Assembly (NCBI RefSeq): GCF_000374825.1
Contig: NZ_KB895386.1
Coordinates: 62,001-126,000, forward strand
Length of the DNA: 64,000 nt
Direction of reading: 5' to 3'
Source of the DNA: Paenibacillus sanguinis 2301083 = DSM 16941
Lineage (GTDB): Bacteria > Bacillota > Bacilli > Paenibacillales > Paenibacillaceae
Shown: piece by piece, positions 18,102-27,891 of the stretch
How the letters are laid out: each line of letters begins with the position of its first letter
Numbering within the stretch: position 1 is the stretch's first letter
The notes under the pieces: generated by a model
The model's input: only the letters and a program-made list of their open reading frames with translations
The model's database searches: none
Told to the model about the DNA's origin: nothing
Translations under genes and position numbers: made by a program

Positions 18102-18779
18102 TCATGTCAGATCAGGAATTTGCCAATCAATTTCAGGAAGCCCCTGAGCACGCAAAAATTCGTTTGCTCTGGAGAAGGGCTTGCTGCCAAGAAAGCCGCG
18201 ATGGGCTGATAGGGGACTAGGATGCGGTGTTTTAATCAAATAGTGATTTTTATTCGTTATCAAAGCCGCTTTCTTCTGAGCGTGGCTCCCCCAAAGCAAA
18301 TAGACAACCGGATCACTTTTCTCGTTCAGCGTCTCGATCACCTTGTCAGTAAAGTTCTCCCAGCCTTTATCCTTATGAGAGTTGGCCGTCTCGGCTTGCA
18401 CGGTCAGGACCGTGTTGAGCAAGAGCACACCTTGCTTGGCCCAGGGAACCAGATAGCCATTGTTCGGAATATAGCAGCCCAGGTCGTCGCGCAGCTCCTT
18501 GAAGATATTTTGCAGGGATGGCGGAGCCTTCACTCCAGGCTTCACGGAGAAGCTAAGACCATGCGCTTGCCCTGGTCCATGATAAGGGTCTTGCCCCAAA
18601 ATCACGACCTTCACGTCAGCGAAGGAGGTATAATGAAGGGCGTTGAAGATATCGTACATATCGGGATAAATTGTTTTCGTGCGATATTCATGGGCCAGAA
18701 ATGTACGGAGCTGCAAATAATACGGCTTGTTGAATTCGGCTTCCAGATAAGGAGCCCAATCATTTTTTAAAATGGTCAA
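18102..18779 (-). CDS. ung: Uracil-DNA glycosylase
   Basis: Family 1 uracil-DNA glycosylase, which excises uracil from DNA to start base-excision repair. 225 residues with the catalytic motif [20 protein letters not shown], the uracil-pocket [10 protein letters not shown], and the DNA-intercalating loop [11 protein letters not shown] with its catalytic histidine. The start is a TTG at 18779 with GAGGTG nine bases upstream. Single gene downstream of gnd, with 246 bases between. Confidence 0.97.
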   Translation of the reverse strand: MTILKNDWAPYLEAEFNKPYYLQLRTFLAHEYRTKTIYPDMYDIFNALHYTSFADVKVVILGQDPYHGPGQAHGLSFSVKPGVKAPPSLQNIFKELRDDLGCYIPNNGYLVPWAKQGVLLLNTVLTVQAETANSHKDKGWENFTDKVIETLNEKSDPVVYLLWGSHAQKKAALITNKNHYLIKTPHPSPLSAHRGFLGSKPFSRANEFLRAQGLPEIDWQIPDLT

Positions 18780-19026
18780 GCGAATGTCACCTCGGTTTGA
18801 CTTGTTTTCAGTTAGTTTGGCTGACTTTCAGCTTATGTTATTTTCGACAAGTCTGGTCCCGGTTCCTGCCCGGGCGGCCAACCCTTTATGTTTGAAGGGA
18901 GATTAAGCGTCATAATTAGCCATACCGGCCGCATCGATCTCCTCATCCTTGTGAACAGACCAAGCCTTCCCTTGTCTTCTGCTCATGGCAGGCAAAGGAA
19001 GGCCTGGAGTTCATCGATGATTTATT

Positions 19027-20439
19027 TTAACGATCCATCCATTGGAAATGGAAGCTTCCTTCCTGATCCACCCGCTCGAAGGTATGCGCACCGAAATAAT
19101 CGCGTTGTGCTTGCAGCAGGTTGGCTGGCAGCCGTTCGGACCGATAGCTGTCATAGTAGGCCAGGGCAGAGGAGAAGGCTGGCACCGGAATGCCGCGGGT
19201 CACCGCCGTGGCAATTACCTCTCTCCAGGCTTCCTGATAGCTCTCCACAACTTCCTTGAAATAGTCGTCCAGCAGCAGGTTGCGAAGCTCGGGATTACGG
19301 TCATAGGCATCCTTGATGTTCTGCAGGAAGCGGGCGCGTATAATGCAGCCGCCGCGGAAGATCATGGCGATGCCGCCGTAATTCAAATCCCAGCCGTACT
19401 CATCGGAGGCCAGCCGCATTTGTGCGAAGCCTTGCGCATAGGAGGCAATTTTACTGGCATAGAGTGCCTTGCGAACGGCCTCGATAAATGCCTGCTTATT
19501 ACCCTGGAATGCTGCCGTGCTTGGGCCGCTCAGTCGTTGGCTGGCGGCTATGCGCTCCTCCTTCATCGCGGAAATGAACCGGGCGAATACGGATTCGGTG
19601 ATGATAGAGAGCGGAACGCCCAGGTCCAGCGCGCTTTGGCTGGTCCATTTGCCCGTGCCCTTCTGCCCCGCAGAATCCAGAATAACATCCACCATCGGTT
19701 TCCCGGTCTGAGGGTCCTTCTTCCCGAAGATATCTGCGGTAATCTCGATCAAATAGCTGTCAAGCTCGCCCTGATTCCATTCGGTAAAAATATCATGAAG
19801 CTCGTTGACGCTTAAGCCCAGTACATCCTTCAATAGCTGATAAGCCTCGCCGATAAGCTGCATATCGCCATATTCAATGCCGTTATGCACCATTTTGACG
19901 TAATGTCCGGCGCCATCCGGCCCGATATAGGTGGAGCAGGGGTCGCCACTCACCTTTGCCGAGATAGCGGTGAGAATTGGCTCCACCAATTCATAAGCGT
20001 CCCGTTGTCCACCGGGCATAATGGCTGGTCCCTTCAGCGCGCCTTCTTCGCCACCGGATACGCCAGCGCCGATATAACGGAAGCCTTGAGCTTCCAGCAG
20101 CTTGTTTCTGCGTTGGGTATCGGGAAAATGTGCGTTGCCTCCATCGATAAGGATATCGCCGGGAGACAGGAACGGCACAAGCAGATCAATGGTGTCATCC
20201 GTTGGTTGCCCGGCTTTGACCATAATGAGGATTTTCCGCGGTGTTTCCAACGCTTGGACGAAGTCTTCAATACTATAAGTGCCAACAAAATTTTTATCCG
20301 GGGCTTCTTCCAGCAATTCTTTCGTTTTTGCTGAGGAGCGGTTGTACAAGGCTACGGAGAAGCCTTTGCTTTCTATATTAAGTGCGAGGTTTTTGCCCAT
20401 GACAGCCAGGCCGACAACCCCGATTTGTTGTTTCTGCAT
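19027..20439 (-). CDS. gnd: 6-phosphogluconate dehydrogenase, decarboxylating
   Basis: Oxidises 6-phosphogluconate to ribulose 5-phosphate, CO2 and NADPH. 470 residues, the full-length (not the short GndA-like) type. Cofactor fold [15 protein letters not shown] at residues 7-21, [16 protein letters not shown], the substrate loop [19 protein letters not shown], and the catalytic lysine and asparagine region [24 protein letters not shown] precedes the ATG. It follows tal by 15 bases, so gnd, tal and zwf form one run of pentose phosphate genes. Confidence 0.97.
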   Translation of the reverse strand: MQKQQIGVVGLAVMGKNLALNIESKGFSVALYNRSSAKTKELLEEAPDKNFVGTYSIEDFVQALETPRKILIMVKAGQPTDDTIDLLVPFLSPGDILIDGGNAHFPDTQRRNKLLEAQGFRYIGAGVSGGEEGALKGPAIMPGGQRDAYELVEPILTAISAKVSGDPCSTYIGPDGAGHYVKMVHNGIEYGDMQLIGEAYQLLKDVLGLSVNELHDIFTEWNQGELDSYLIEITADIFGKKDPQTGKPMVDVILDSAGQKGTGKWTSQSALDLGVPLSIITESVFARFISAMKEERIAASQRLSGPSTAAFQGNKQAFIEAVRKALYASKIASYAQGFAQMRLASDEYGWDLNYGGIAMIFRGGCIIRARFLQNIKDAYDRNPELRNLLLDDYFKEVVESYQEAWREVIATAVTRGIPVPAFSSALAYYDSYRSERLPANLLQAQRDYFGAHTFERVDQEGSFHFQWMDR

Positions 20440-20454
20440 CAGGTACCTCCAGAT

Positions 20455-21114
20455 TTATGCATTCTTCCAATCAAATGCAAATTTTTCCAACCCTTGATCT
20501 GTGAGCGGGTGCTTCACGAGCTGTGCAATGACGCCAAAGGGGATGGTTGCGATATGTGCACCAGCCAAGGCCACACGGGTTACGTGGTCCGGATGCCGTA
20601 CCGAAGCGGCGATAATCTGCGTATCCAGATTGTGCACTCGGAATAGTTCGGCAATTCTGGTGACAAGCTGTACTCCATCCTCGGAAATATCATCCAGGCG
20701 GCCGAGAAAAGGCGACACATAGGTCGCCCCGGCCCGGGCTGCCAGCAAGGCCTGATTGACTGAGAAAATCAGGGTAACATTAGTCTTCACACCTTGCTTG
20801 GCCAGTACGCTGGTTGCCTCCAGCCCTGCCAGGGTCATGGGCAGCTTGATCGTAATATGCGGATCATGGTTATTGATCTGAATCAACTCGTTGGCTTGTT
20901 TAATCATCTCCTCCGCAGTTACGGCATCCGGCGTCACTTCTGCGGAGACAGATTCCACATCCGGCACGGCCTGTAATATCTCCGCGATCCGGTCCTCGAA
21001 TTTGACGCCTTCCTTTGCAACGAGAGAAGGGTTGGTCGTAACTCCAGACAATACCCCGATCCTGTAAGCTTTTTGAATATCCTCCAGATTGGCTGTATCA
21101 ATAAAAAATTTCAT
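20455..21114 (-). CDS. tal: Transaldolase (small TalC/FSA-like subfamily)
   Basis: 219-residue aldolase-fold enzyme of the short transaldolase group. [16 protein letters not shown] is its standard N-terminus and the Schiff-base lysine is in [15 protein letters not shown]. Later marks are [19 protein letters not shown] and SPFLGRLDD. Start at 21114 with GGAGGG eight bases upstream; the frame runs five codons further. Members of this group are transaldolases in Bacillales, though the fructose-6-phosphate aldolase activity of close homologues cannot be excluded. Its place between gnd and zwf supports the pentose phosphate role. Confidence 0.94.
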   Translation of the reverse strand: MKFFIDTANLEDIQKAYRIGVLSGVTTNPSLVAKEGVKFEDRIAEILQAVPDVESVSAEVTPDAVTAEEMIKQANELIQINNHDPHITIKLPMTLAGLEATSVLAKQGVKTNVTLIFSVNQALLAARAGATYVSPFLGRLDDISEDGVQLVTRIAELFRVHNLDTQIIAASVRHPDHVTRVALAGAHIATIPFGVIAQLVKHPLTDQGLEKFAFDWKNA

Positions 21115-21179
21115 CGTCAATCCCTCCAATTTGTAAAGCCTATTTTTGAGATATCTGACTGAAAAAATGGATGATTTGA

Positions 21180-22712
21180 TTATTTAACAAGCGATGGTTC
21201 TTTGTCTTGACGAGAGCCTTGCGCTTCGGCAGAGCTTGCTTCCGCATGCTCCTGATCGAACCACCACTGGAAGCCGTCTTCTGCGAGCAGATCATGGGCC
21301 GATTGTGGTCCAAAGCTGCCAGCTTCATATTCGTATAATGGCACCTCGTTAGCAGCAAAAGCCTCTTGAATAGGTTGAACCCATTTCCAGGCTAACTCCA
21401 CTTCATCCCAATGGGCAAAGAAGGAGGAGTCCCCGCGCAGAGCGTCATAGATCAGATTCTCGTAAGCTTCCGGCACCTCGCTGCCGCTCTTGTGTGTACC
21501 GATCAGCACCTTGGTCAGGTCCTGATTCTGCGCCGCATCTTCGGTATTCAACCGCAGATAGATGCCTTCGTTGGGACTAATCTCGAAGACCAGCAAATTT
21601 GGCGTGTGCGCGCTGGCTTCATTGGAGGTTTGCTTGATCGGTTCCTTGAACTCGATAACGATTCGGGTAGCTTTCTCCTTCATCCGTTTACCTGTTCGAA
21701 TATAGAACGGAATGCCACGCCAGAATTGATCATCAATTTGCAGCTTGGCGGCAATAAAAGTCTCATTCTGCGAATCCTGCGGAATACCGGCTTCGTCCTT
21801 GTAACCCAGGACTGGCTTGCCTCCAATCGTACCTTGCTTATATTGTCCACGAATCACCTGGCTGCTGACATTTTGCGGCAATAGCGGCTCCAGGGATTGC
21901 ATGACATGTCTTTTCTTCAAACGAACCTGTTCGGAGTCATCGCTCTTTGGCAAATGACCGGCAAGCATCATTAACAATTGCAGCATATGGTTCTGGAACA
22001 TATCGCGAAGTGCGCCGGAATGATCGTAATAACCAGCTCTTTCTTCTACGCCCACCGTTTCACTGGCGGTAATTTGCACGTTGGCAATGTAACGGTTATT
22101 CCAGGAAGCTTGAATGACCGGATTCGTCCGCTGGAGCACCTCCAGCTTTTGCACCATGGGTTTACCGAGGTAGTGGTCAATCCGGAAAATCTCTTCTTCG
22201 GCAAAGGACTTGCCAAGCTGCTCGTTAAAGTCGCGAGCGGATTGCAGATCACGGCCAAACGGCTTTTCGATAACAAGGCGCTTCCATCCGGTGGTATCGC
22301 CAAGTCCGCTATTTTGAATATGTGCAGCGATGGTCTCAAATAGCTCCGGTCCTACAGATAAGTAGAACAAACGATTGGGTTCGATGGCCAGGCTTTGCTC
22401 ACGTTGTTCGACCATTTGCAGCAGGCTTTGATAGTCCTCTGTGCGGTCTACGTCCAGCACATGATAACGGAAGAAGCCGAGAAATTTCTTGACGGCTTCG
22501 GGATCTTTGACCTCACGTCTCGAAAAGCTGTGCAGGGATTGCTCGATGTTCGCCTTGAAGGTGTCATCGGACCAAGCTCTTCTGCCCAAGCCAATCACGG
22601 AGAAAAGCTCCGGCAGTTTTCCATCGATAAATAAATTAAACAGGGCCGGGTAAATTTTGCGCTTTGCCAAATCGCCGGTTGCCCCAAACAATACAAATGT
22701 ATTGGCATCCAT
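21180..22712 (-). CDS. zwf: Glucose-6-phosphate 1-dehydrogenase
   Basis: First enzyme of the oxidative pentose phosphate pathway. 510 residues, with the nucleotide motif [17 protein letters not shown] near the N-terminus, the active-site signature [12 protein letters not shown], and substrate contacts FIRTGKRM and NEGIYLRLN. The last 20 residues (Ser/Glu/Gln rich) exceed the family core. GAGAGGAGAG precedes the ATG. First gene of the zwf-tal-gnd run and divergent from a LysR regulator across 140 bases. Confidence 0.97.
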   Translation of the reverse strand: MDANTFVLFGATGDLAKRKIYPALFNLFIDGKLPELFSVIGLGRRAWSDDTFKANIEQSLHSFSRREVKDPEAVKKFLGFFRYHVLDVDRTEDYQSLLQMVEQREQSLAIEPNRLFYLSVGPELFETIAAHIQNSGLGDTTGWKRLVIEKPFGRDLQSARDFNEQLGKSFAEEEIFRIDHYLGKPMVQKLEVLQRTNPVIQASWNNRYIANVQITASETVGVEERAGYYDHSGALRDMFQNHMLQLLMMLAGHLPKSDDSEQVRLKKRHVMQSLEPLLPQNVSSQVIRGQYKQGTIGGKPVLGYKDEAGIPQDSQNETFIAAKLQIDDQFWRGIPFYIRTGKRMKEKATRIVIEFKEPIKQTSNEASAHTPNLLVFEISPNEGIYLRLNTEDAAQNQDLTKVLIGTHKSGSEVPEAYENLIYDALRGDSSFFAHWDEVELAWKWVQPIQEAFAANEVPLYEYEAGSFGPQSAHDLLAEDGFQWWFDQEHAEASSAEAQGSRQDKEPSLVK

Positions 22713-22852
22713 CCAGGTTCTCTCCTCTCGGCATAGCTTTTCTGTCTATGCAACTATGTTTAGCTATAGATTCATTAGCTTGATACCACTATAATACGAA
22801 TTAGCACTATATATGTAATTAATATATTTGACAGGAGCTATAGACCACATTT

Positions 22853-23734
22853 ATGACAAACAATTATGAGCTATATAAAGTTTTCTATTGGGCCGCAAAA
22901 ACAGGGAGCCTGACCCAGGCGGCCCATGCGTTGTTTCTGACCCAGCCGAGCGTTAGCCATGCCATCAAGCAATTGGAGGAAAGCTTTGGCCTCACCTTGT
23001 TCCAGCGTAACTCCAAGGGCGTGTCGCTGACTCAGGAGGGTGCGGTTCTGTATTCTTATATTGAACAATCCCATATTCTGATCTCGCTGGCTGAGAAGAA
23101 AATGGCGGAGTTGAAAAATCTGGATAGCGGTGTGCTGCGCATCGGTGGCAGTGATTCGTTGTTCAAGCATTACCTATTGCCTTTTTTGGAACAATTTCAT
23201 CTTCAATACCCTGACATTGGCATCCAGCTGCTGCATGGGACCACCCCGGAAATCATGGGATATCTGAAAGAAGGCAAGATCGATCTTGGTGTAGCCAGAA
23301 TGCCGATTCTTGACTCGCAAATCGAGGTTCAGGAAGGTATCGAGCTTCAGGATTGCTTTGTGGCAGGCTGCCGTTATGCCCCTGAAATCAAGGATAAGGT
23401 GATTTCCTTGCAGGAGTTGCTGGAATATCCGCTTGTATTATTCTCGCGCAATAGCCGGGCACGGATGGCCATTACAGAGCTCTTCCACGGCTACGGCTTT
23501 GAATTAAGGCCGGAGATTGAGGTGGGCAGCGTCGATTTACTGATCGAGCTGGCACGCAGGGGGCTTGGCATCTCGTATGTAGCACGCGAATTTGTGAGCA
23601 AGGAATTGGAGGAGGGTTCCTTGTTCGAGATTAAGCTGGACGTTGACCTTCCACCTTCCCAGGTGGGGGTTATGAATATGCGTAATTTGCCGCTAACCAG
23701 TGCAGCGAAGAAGTTTATTGAGGGATTCAAGTGA
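22853..23734 (+). CDS. LysR-family transcriptional regulator
   Basis: 293 residues: a winged helix-turn-helix at residues 1-60 (TGSLTQAAHALFLTQPSVSH, KQLEESFGLTLFQRNSKGV) and a substrate-binding-like effector domain from residue ~90. Divergent from zwf, which is the classic position of a LysR regulator next to its target, so control of zwf-tal-gnd is a reasonable guess. The 140-base spacer is AT-rich with several ATAG/CTAT motifs. AGGAG lies 14 bases before the ATG, rather far. The effector is unknown. Confidence 0.9.
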   Translation: MTNNYELYKVFYWAAKTGSLTQAAHALFLTQPSVSHAIKQLEESFGLTLFQRNSKGVSLTQEGAVLYSYIEQSHILISLAEKKMAELKNLDSGVLRIGGSDSLFKHYLLPFLEQFHLQYPDIGIQLLHGTTPEIMGYLKEGKIDLGVARMPILDSQIEVQEGIELQDCFVAGCRYAPEIKDKVISLQELLEYPLVLFSRNSRARMAITELFHGYGFELRPEIEVGSVDLLIELARRGLGISYVAREFVSKELEEGSLFEIKLDVDLPPSQVGVMNMRNLPLTSAAKKFIEGFK

Positions 23735-23758
23735 CCAATTGAACAACCATTTGGAGTG

Positions 23759-23814
23759 GCTCCCCATAGAGTAAACAGGGCTTAGTCTTCTGCACCTGCT
23801 ATTCCATGGGGAGC
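23759..23814. terminator. Hairpin between convergent lysR and lipoprotein genes
   Basis: GCTCCCCATAG pairs with CTATTCCATGGGGAGC around a loop of about 30 bases. There is no clear T-run, but the position between two convergent genes suits a bidirectional transcription barrier. Confidence 0.45.
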
Positions 23815-23821
23815 ATTATGT

Positions 23822-24934
23822 TTACTGTAACGAGGATTTCAAATAAACGATGCTGCTGTTATACTGCTCTCCATCCCACCGCGCATATGCAAGCTGCTCG
23901 CCGGTGGGGCTCCAGCAGGTTATGGCATTGGCAATATCCACGGCGATCGGAGTGGACTCGCCTGCCAGCAGATCGTGCACGTATAAGCCGCTGACGGAAG
24001 CTCCATTCTCTTCACCCTTCATGCTGTAAGCAATCATTCGCTGGTCAGGGGACCAGGAGATACCGCCTAATTCAACGCCCTCGGCAATCTTCTTAAGATT
24101 ACTTCCATCGATATCTGCCAGTGATAACGTTTGTTTGGCTCCGTTATATTGCAAGATCAGGATTTTGTTCTGATCCGGGGAAGGGTACAAGCCGCCTACG
24201 TCAGGCAGGTCCAGGCTTGCGGTATCCCGTGTTGTCAGGTCGAGGGCTTGCAGTGTATTATCATCCGAAGTGTTGTAATACACCTTATCTTTGATCTTTC
24301 TAACAATAAACAGGTTCTCCTGATCCAGCGCAGAGAGGGGAGTTGCTTTTCCCTTCGTATCGGAGAGATAAGCCCCGTTCATATACCCGGCCCCGACAAT
24401 GGTGTCTTGATCTGCCCAGTAGGCGCTACCTACATTGCCGATATTTTCTCCGGAGATTTTAAAGCTCTTCAGGCTATCAAGTTCAAGCACCTCATACGAC
24501 GGGTCTCCCAGGCTATTTCCGGCATAAAGTAAATACTTATGGTCTGGCGAGAGCTTTGCTCCGCTCAGATTCAAGTCTGGCTCTTCTTTTAGCAAGGTAT
24601 ACTCTTGGGTAGCCAGATTGAATTTGTATAAGCTCCTTGGGTGATGACCGGCCAGCTCTTCAAGGCTCATTTCCTCCAGGGACGCATTTTCCTTCGCAAC
24701 GATCACCGTGTTCTCGTCCAGCCAATCTGAGATTTCCACGTCCTTATAGGCATCGATCTTGGCAACGGATATTCCGGGCTCGCCAGTATCGCTGCTCTCA
24801 TCGTCAATAATGGTAATGGAACTCCCTGGTTCCTGAATGGTGACCTTGCCGTTCTCCTTTGCCCCGTTACAGCCTGCGGCCAGAATCAGGACGGTCAATA
24901 TGCCGATTGCTTTGGTTAATGTAATGTTCTTCAT
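23822..24934 (-). CDS. Lipoprotein with TolB-like beta-propeller repeats
   Basis: 370 residues. Signal peptide with lipobox LAAGC (modified cysteine at residue 22), then a short acidic linker and repeated blades typical of WD40/TolB-like propellers: LSPDHKYLLYAGNS, PSPDQNKILILQYNG, ISWSPDQRMIAYSMKG and CWSPTGEQLAYARWDG. It is likely a surface sensor or binding protein. It lies 107 bases after the histidine kinase gene on the same strand, so it may be co-expressed with, or be an accessory of, that two-component system. No specific function is recognised. Confidence 0.82.
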   Translation of the reverse strand: MKNITLTKAIGILTVLILAAGCNGAKENGKVTIQEPGSSITIIDDESSDTGEPGISVAKIDAYKDVEISDWLDENTVIVAKENASLEEMSLEELAGHHPRSLYKFNLATQEYTLLKEEPDLNLSGAKLSPDHKYLLYAGNSLGDPSYEVLELDSLKSFKISGENIGNVGSAYWADQDTIVGAGYMNGAYLSDTKGKATPLSALDQENLFIVRKIKDKVYYNTSDDNTLQALDLTTRDTASLDLPDVGGLYPSPDQNKILILQYNGAKQTLSLADIDGSNLKKIAEGVELGGISWSPDQRMIAYSMKGEENGASVSGLYVHDLLAGESTPIAVDIANAITCWSPTGEQLAYARWDGEQYNSSIVYLKSSLQ

Positions 24935-25041
24935 TTTCTCTTCGCCTCCTCGATAATTAAATTATCAAGAACTTGTTTCGCAGGAATCTACAAATGTAGC
25001 CGTCAGGTTAACAATTGTATCCAACTTGTAAACAAAGCGGC

Positions 25042-26502
25042 TCAAGTTGAATCAGAGGCGGGAAAAATAAGCCTGAACAGGCTGCCCTCCGGCCCGGTGC
25101 GAATCAGAGCAATGGAGCCGCCCATCATTTCGGCGTGCTTCCGGGTGAGCGACAAGCCAAGCCCGGCCCCGCCATATTCTCTGGCTCTATTTTTATCCAC
25201 CGTGTAGAACGGTTCAAATATCTTCTCCGCAAGCTCGGGGGGGATGCCAATTCCGGTATCGGCAACCTCAATAAATACTTGATCAGCGACTGCGTAGCTT
25301 TTGATGGAGATCGTTCCGTTCGCTTTATTATATTTGATGGCATTGTCCAGCAAATTAACCAGAACAAGGGTCAAGCTGTCCTTGTCCCCGCAGATATGCG
25401 TGTCTTCCAGCTCGGTATGGAGCTTGATGCCAAACTTATCGGTTTTGCCCTTCAAGCTGCCCAGTACCGATGCAATCGCCGGTTTAACCGCCAGTCTCTC
25501 AAGCTTAAGCTCGAAATCATATTTCTCCAATGCCGATAGCTGCAGAACCTTGTCGACCATCTGATAAAGGCGTTCGGTCTCGCTCTTCACATTGACGATG
25601 GCTGTCTGGAGCAGTTTTTCGTCATCGGGATACATCTCCAGCAGGTCAATGTAGGCCTTGATGGAGGTGAGCGGAGTCTTGAACTCGTGAGTGACGTTGC
25701 CGATAAATTGCTTCTGCTGGATATCCAGCAAGGACAGCTTGTCTACCGCCAGCTTAAGCTTGTTTTGCTCCTCTTCCATGCCCTGAATGGTACGTTTGAT
25801 CTGTCCGCTCATCGCATGAATTCCTTGACTCAGCTTGCCGATTTCATCCTTCCGCTTTAGGATAGCGGTGTTATATTGGCCCTTCCCGATCAGGTCCACC
25901 ATATGATTAAGCTTGATAATGCCTGAGGCAAAGGAATTAAAATATACATTACCAACGAGGAAGCTCAAAATAAACACACCCGCGCCGATATAAATGAACA
26001 GCTGCCGGATATCATTATAGAATGCCAGATGGGTCGATAGGGAGTAATAGAATTGGATAACCCCGACTTGCTCGTTGCCTGCCCGGAGCGGTGTCAGATA
26101 AAATAGAGAGTCGCCTTCCACGAGATAAGCCGTTTTATGTTCCAGGGCGTAGGCGAGCGTTCTCTTGATATTGTCAGGGGATGGGTTTGCCGTTTTTCTG
26201 CTGACGGGTTCTCCCTGCATATCATACAACACTAAGGATTGTCCGCTAATAAGCTCCAGCTCCTCGGCGAACTCCTGGCCTTTGGTGGTCAGGAAGGTTT
26301 CAGGAACCTTGCTTTTTTCCGACAGGAGGGTCTGTATAAAATACATATTTGCCGTTTTCGCTTGTTGGGATAAATATTGCTCGTATTGATTTTGCTGATT
26401 GTCCTCAATGCCTCGCAGCACCAGCAAGCTGAGCAGAAATACGACAAGGAGCAGCAAAGCAGCCAGAAACAGGCTGAACTTCATTCGGATACTAATGTTC
26501 AC
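25042..26502 (-). CDS. Membrane sensor histidine kinase
   Basis: 486 residues from a GTG at 26502 that overlaps the response regulator stop and has GGGAGG five bases upstream. Two membrane segments (FSLFLAALLLLVVFLLSLLV and IYIGAGVFILSFLVGNVYF) flank an extracellular sensor of about 150 residues. HAMP, then the phospho-acceptor box FIGNVTHEFKTPLTSIKAY, N box NLLDNAIKYN, G1 DTGIGIPPE and G2 GGAGLGLSL. Partner of the adjacent OmpR-type regulator. The open frame continues ~69 codons upstream but that is regulator sequence in another frame. Confidence 0.93.
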   Translation of the reverse strand: MNISIRMKFSLFLAALLLLVVFLLSLLVLRGIEDNQQNQYEQYLSQQAKTANMYFIQTLLSEKSKVPETFLTTKGQEFAEELELISGQSLVLYDMQGEPVSRKTANPSPDNIKRTLAYALEHKTAYLVEGDSLFYLTPLRAGNEQVGVIQFYYSLSTHLAFYNDIRQLFIYIGAGVFILSFLVGNVYFNSFASGIIKLNHMVDLIGKGQYNTAILKRKDEIGKLSQGIHAMSGQIKRTIQGMEEEQNKLKLAVDKLSLLDIQQKQFIGNVTHEFKTPLTSIKAYIDLLEMYPDDEKLLQTAIVNVKSETERLYQMVDKVLQLSALEKYDFELKLERLAVKPAIASVLGSLKGKTDKFGIKLHTELEDTHICGDKDSLTLVLVNLLDNAIKYNKANGTISIKSYAVADQVFIEVADTGIGIPPELAEKIFEPFYTVDKNRAREYGGAGLGLSLTRKHAEMMGGSIALIRTGPEGSLFRLIFPASDST

Positions 26503-27187
26503 GACTGCCTCCCAAGGCTTTGTAGCCAATGCCGTATACGGTTTGAATGACATGATCAAAGGGAGAGCCCAGCTTCTTGCGGATGCGCTGAACATGAATG
26601 TCCACGGTACGTGTACCTCCGAAATAATCGATTCCCCATACTGAATTGAGTAATTGTTCTCTGGTGTAAACTCTTTCCGGATGAGCCAGCATGAGAGCCA
26701 GCAGGTCATACTCCTTGGGAGTTAGCTCCAAGGGTTGGTCACCCGCATGAGCCGTTCGTTTATCCGTAAAAAGCGTAATGCCGCCTACACTGATTTTGCC
26801 TGCATCCTGATTCGGCTGGGTGGTCTGCATTCTACGCAGTAGAGATTTCAGCCGGGCCAGCAGCTCCCGCATATCAAATGGCTTCGTCATATAATCGTCG
26901 GCCCCTAGCTCAAGGCCTAATACCTTATGAACGATATCTTCCTTTGCGGTCAACATAATGACCCCTGCGCGTCTTTTTTCTTGAAGCTTCTTCAAAATCT
27001 CATACCCATCCATCCCGGGGAGCATCACGTCTAGGATCAGGGCATCCGGCTGGAATTCCTCAATTCTCTTCAAGGCAGCTTCGCCATGATAAACCGCCTC
27101 GGCCATGTAGCCCTCTCTGGTTAAGGCATAGGTGATGGCATCTGCTATGGTTGGTTCGTCTTCAATCACAAGAATTTTTTCCTTCAC
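26492..27187 (-). CDS. OmpR/PhoB-type response regulator
   Basis: 231 residues. Receiver domain with acidic pocket IEDEP and phospho-acceptor Asp53 in ALILDVMLPG, the conserved Lys in MTKPFDMRELLAR, and a C-terminal winged helix (residues ~130-228; LELTPKEYDLLALML, TREQLLNSVWG, VDIHVQRIRKKL). It starts at GTG 27187 with AAAGGAG about 12 bases upstream. A run of nine G (plus strand) lies 22 bases before it. It is 56 bases downstream of the ABC permease gene on the same strand, so a single transcript from the GntR promoter is possible. Confidence 0.95.
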   Translation of the reverse strand: MKEKILVIEDEPTIADAITYALTREGYMAEAVYHGEAALKRIEEFQPDALILDVMLPGMDGYEILKKLQEKRRAGVIMLTAKEDIVHKVLGLELGADDYMTKPFDMRELLARLKSLLRRMQTTQPNQDAGKISVGGITLFTDKRTAHAGDQPLELTPKEYDLLALMLAHPERVYTREQLLNSVWGIDYFGGTRTVDIHVQRIRKKLGSPFDHVIQTVYGIGYKALGGSREH

Positions 27188-27208
27188 TGCAAGCTGCCAC
27201 TCCTTTCC

Positions 27209-27217
27209 GGGGGGGGG
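27209..27217. repeat. Homopolymer of nine G/C pairs
   Basis: Nine consecutive G on the plus strand (nine C on the coding strand), between the ABC permease and the response regulator, just upstream of the regulator's ribosome-binding site. Such tracts are prone to slippage. Confidence 0.9.
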
Positions 27218-27243
27218 ATTCAGCTATCCTGTAAATTCCTCCG

Positions 27244-27891
27244 CTAAAGCTCTTTATGAGCAAAAATTTGATAGCTGATTTTAAACATCATATAGTCCCA
27301 AAGCAAGGCAATCATCGGGGAGCAGCCCAGCAGAATGAAAACATACGTTTCTGTTAAAACAATGCCAAGCGCAGAAAACAACTGGTATATACCCAGACAA
27401 ATGGCAGCGGGAATTAAAAAGGATATCAATAAAAGCAGACGAGCTTTTTCCGCTCCAAATTTGAACACGAGGGGAATAGAGACCCCTCCGAAAATCATAG
27501 CGACAACCCATGCTGTTAAAGCCAATACTAATAATTCATACATGCTTGTCAAATTGAACGTGAGCTTGCTTGTAATCATTCCACCAACTGTGCCGATCAG
27601 CAATCCAACTACAGAACCAATCCCGGAAAAAACCAGCAATACGATAAACTTGCTGGCAACCAAATCCTTTCTGGAGACAGGCATGATCATGGCGTACCGT
27701 GTCCACTTGGAATGATCATCAAAAGAAAAGGTTGTCATAATCATCATGCTATGCAAGATAGTACATGCAAATATATATTCGGCGACACCCGATGTAGGGA
27801 TAAGAGCAACAGCAAGCACCATAAGGATGAACAGCATGGACTTTGCATTGTGCCTGATATTATATAAATCCTTTAATATGAGGCTTTTCAT
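27244..27891 (-). CDS. ABC-2 type transporter permease
   Basis: 215-residue protein with six hydrophobic segments and the cytoplasmic start MKSLILKDLYNIRHNAKSM of the ABC-2 membrane family (pfam13346 type). The motif TRYAMIMPVSRKDLVASKFI is the usual intracellular loop of these permeases. It overlaps the ATPase stop by four bases (ATGA), showing they form one exporter. Homologous pairs in Bacillales respond to cell-wall-active peptides or act in export of unknown substrates. The substrate cannot be told. Confidence 0.88.
   Translation of the reverse strand: MKSLILKDLYNIRHNAKSMLFILMVLAVALIPTSGVAEYIFACTILHSMMIMTTFSFDDHSKWTRYAMIMPVSRKDLVASKFIVLLVFSGIGSVVGLLIGTVGGMITSKLTFNLTSMYELLVLALTAWVVAMIFGGVSIPLVFKFGAEKARLLLLISFLIPAAICLGIYQLFSALGIVLTETYVFILLGCSPMIALLWDYMMFKISYQIFAHKEL

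Noticed and set aside
19042-19815. 257-codon open frame antisense to gnd
   Set aside because: Shadow of gnd; no similarity, no start signal.
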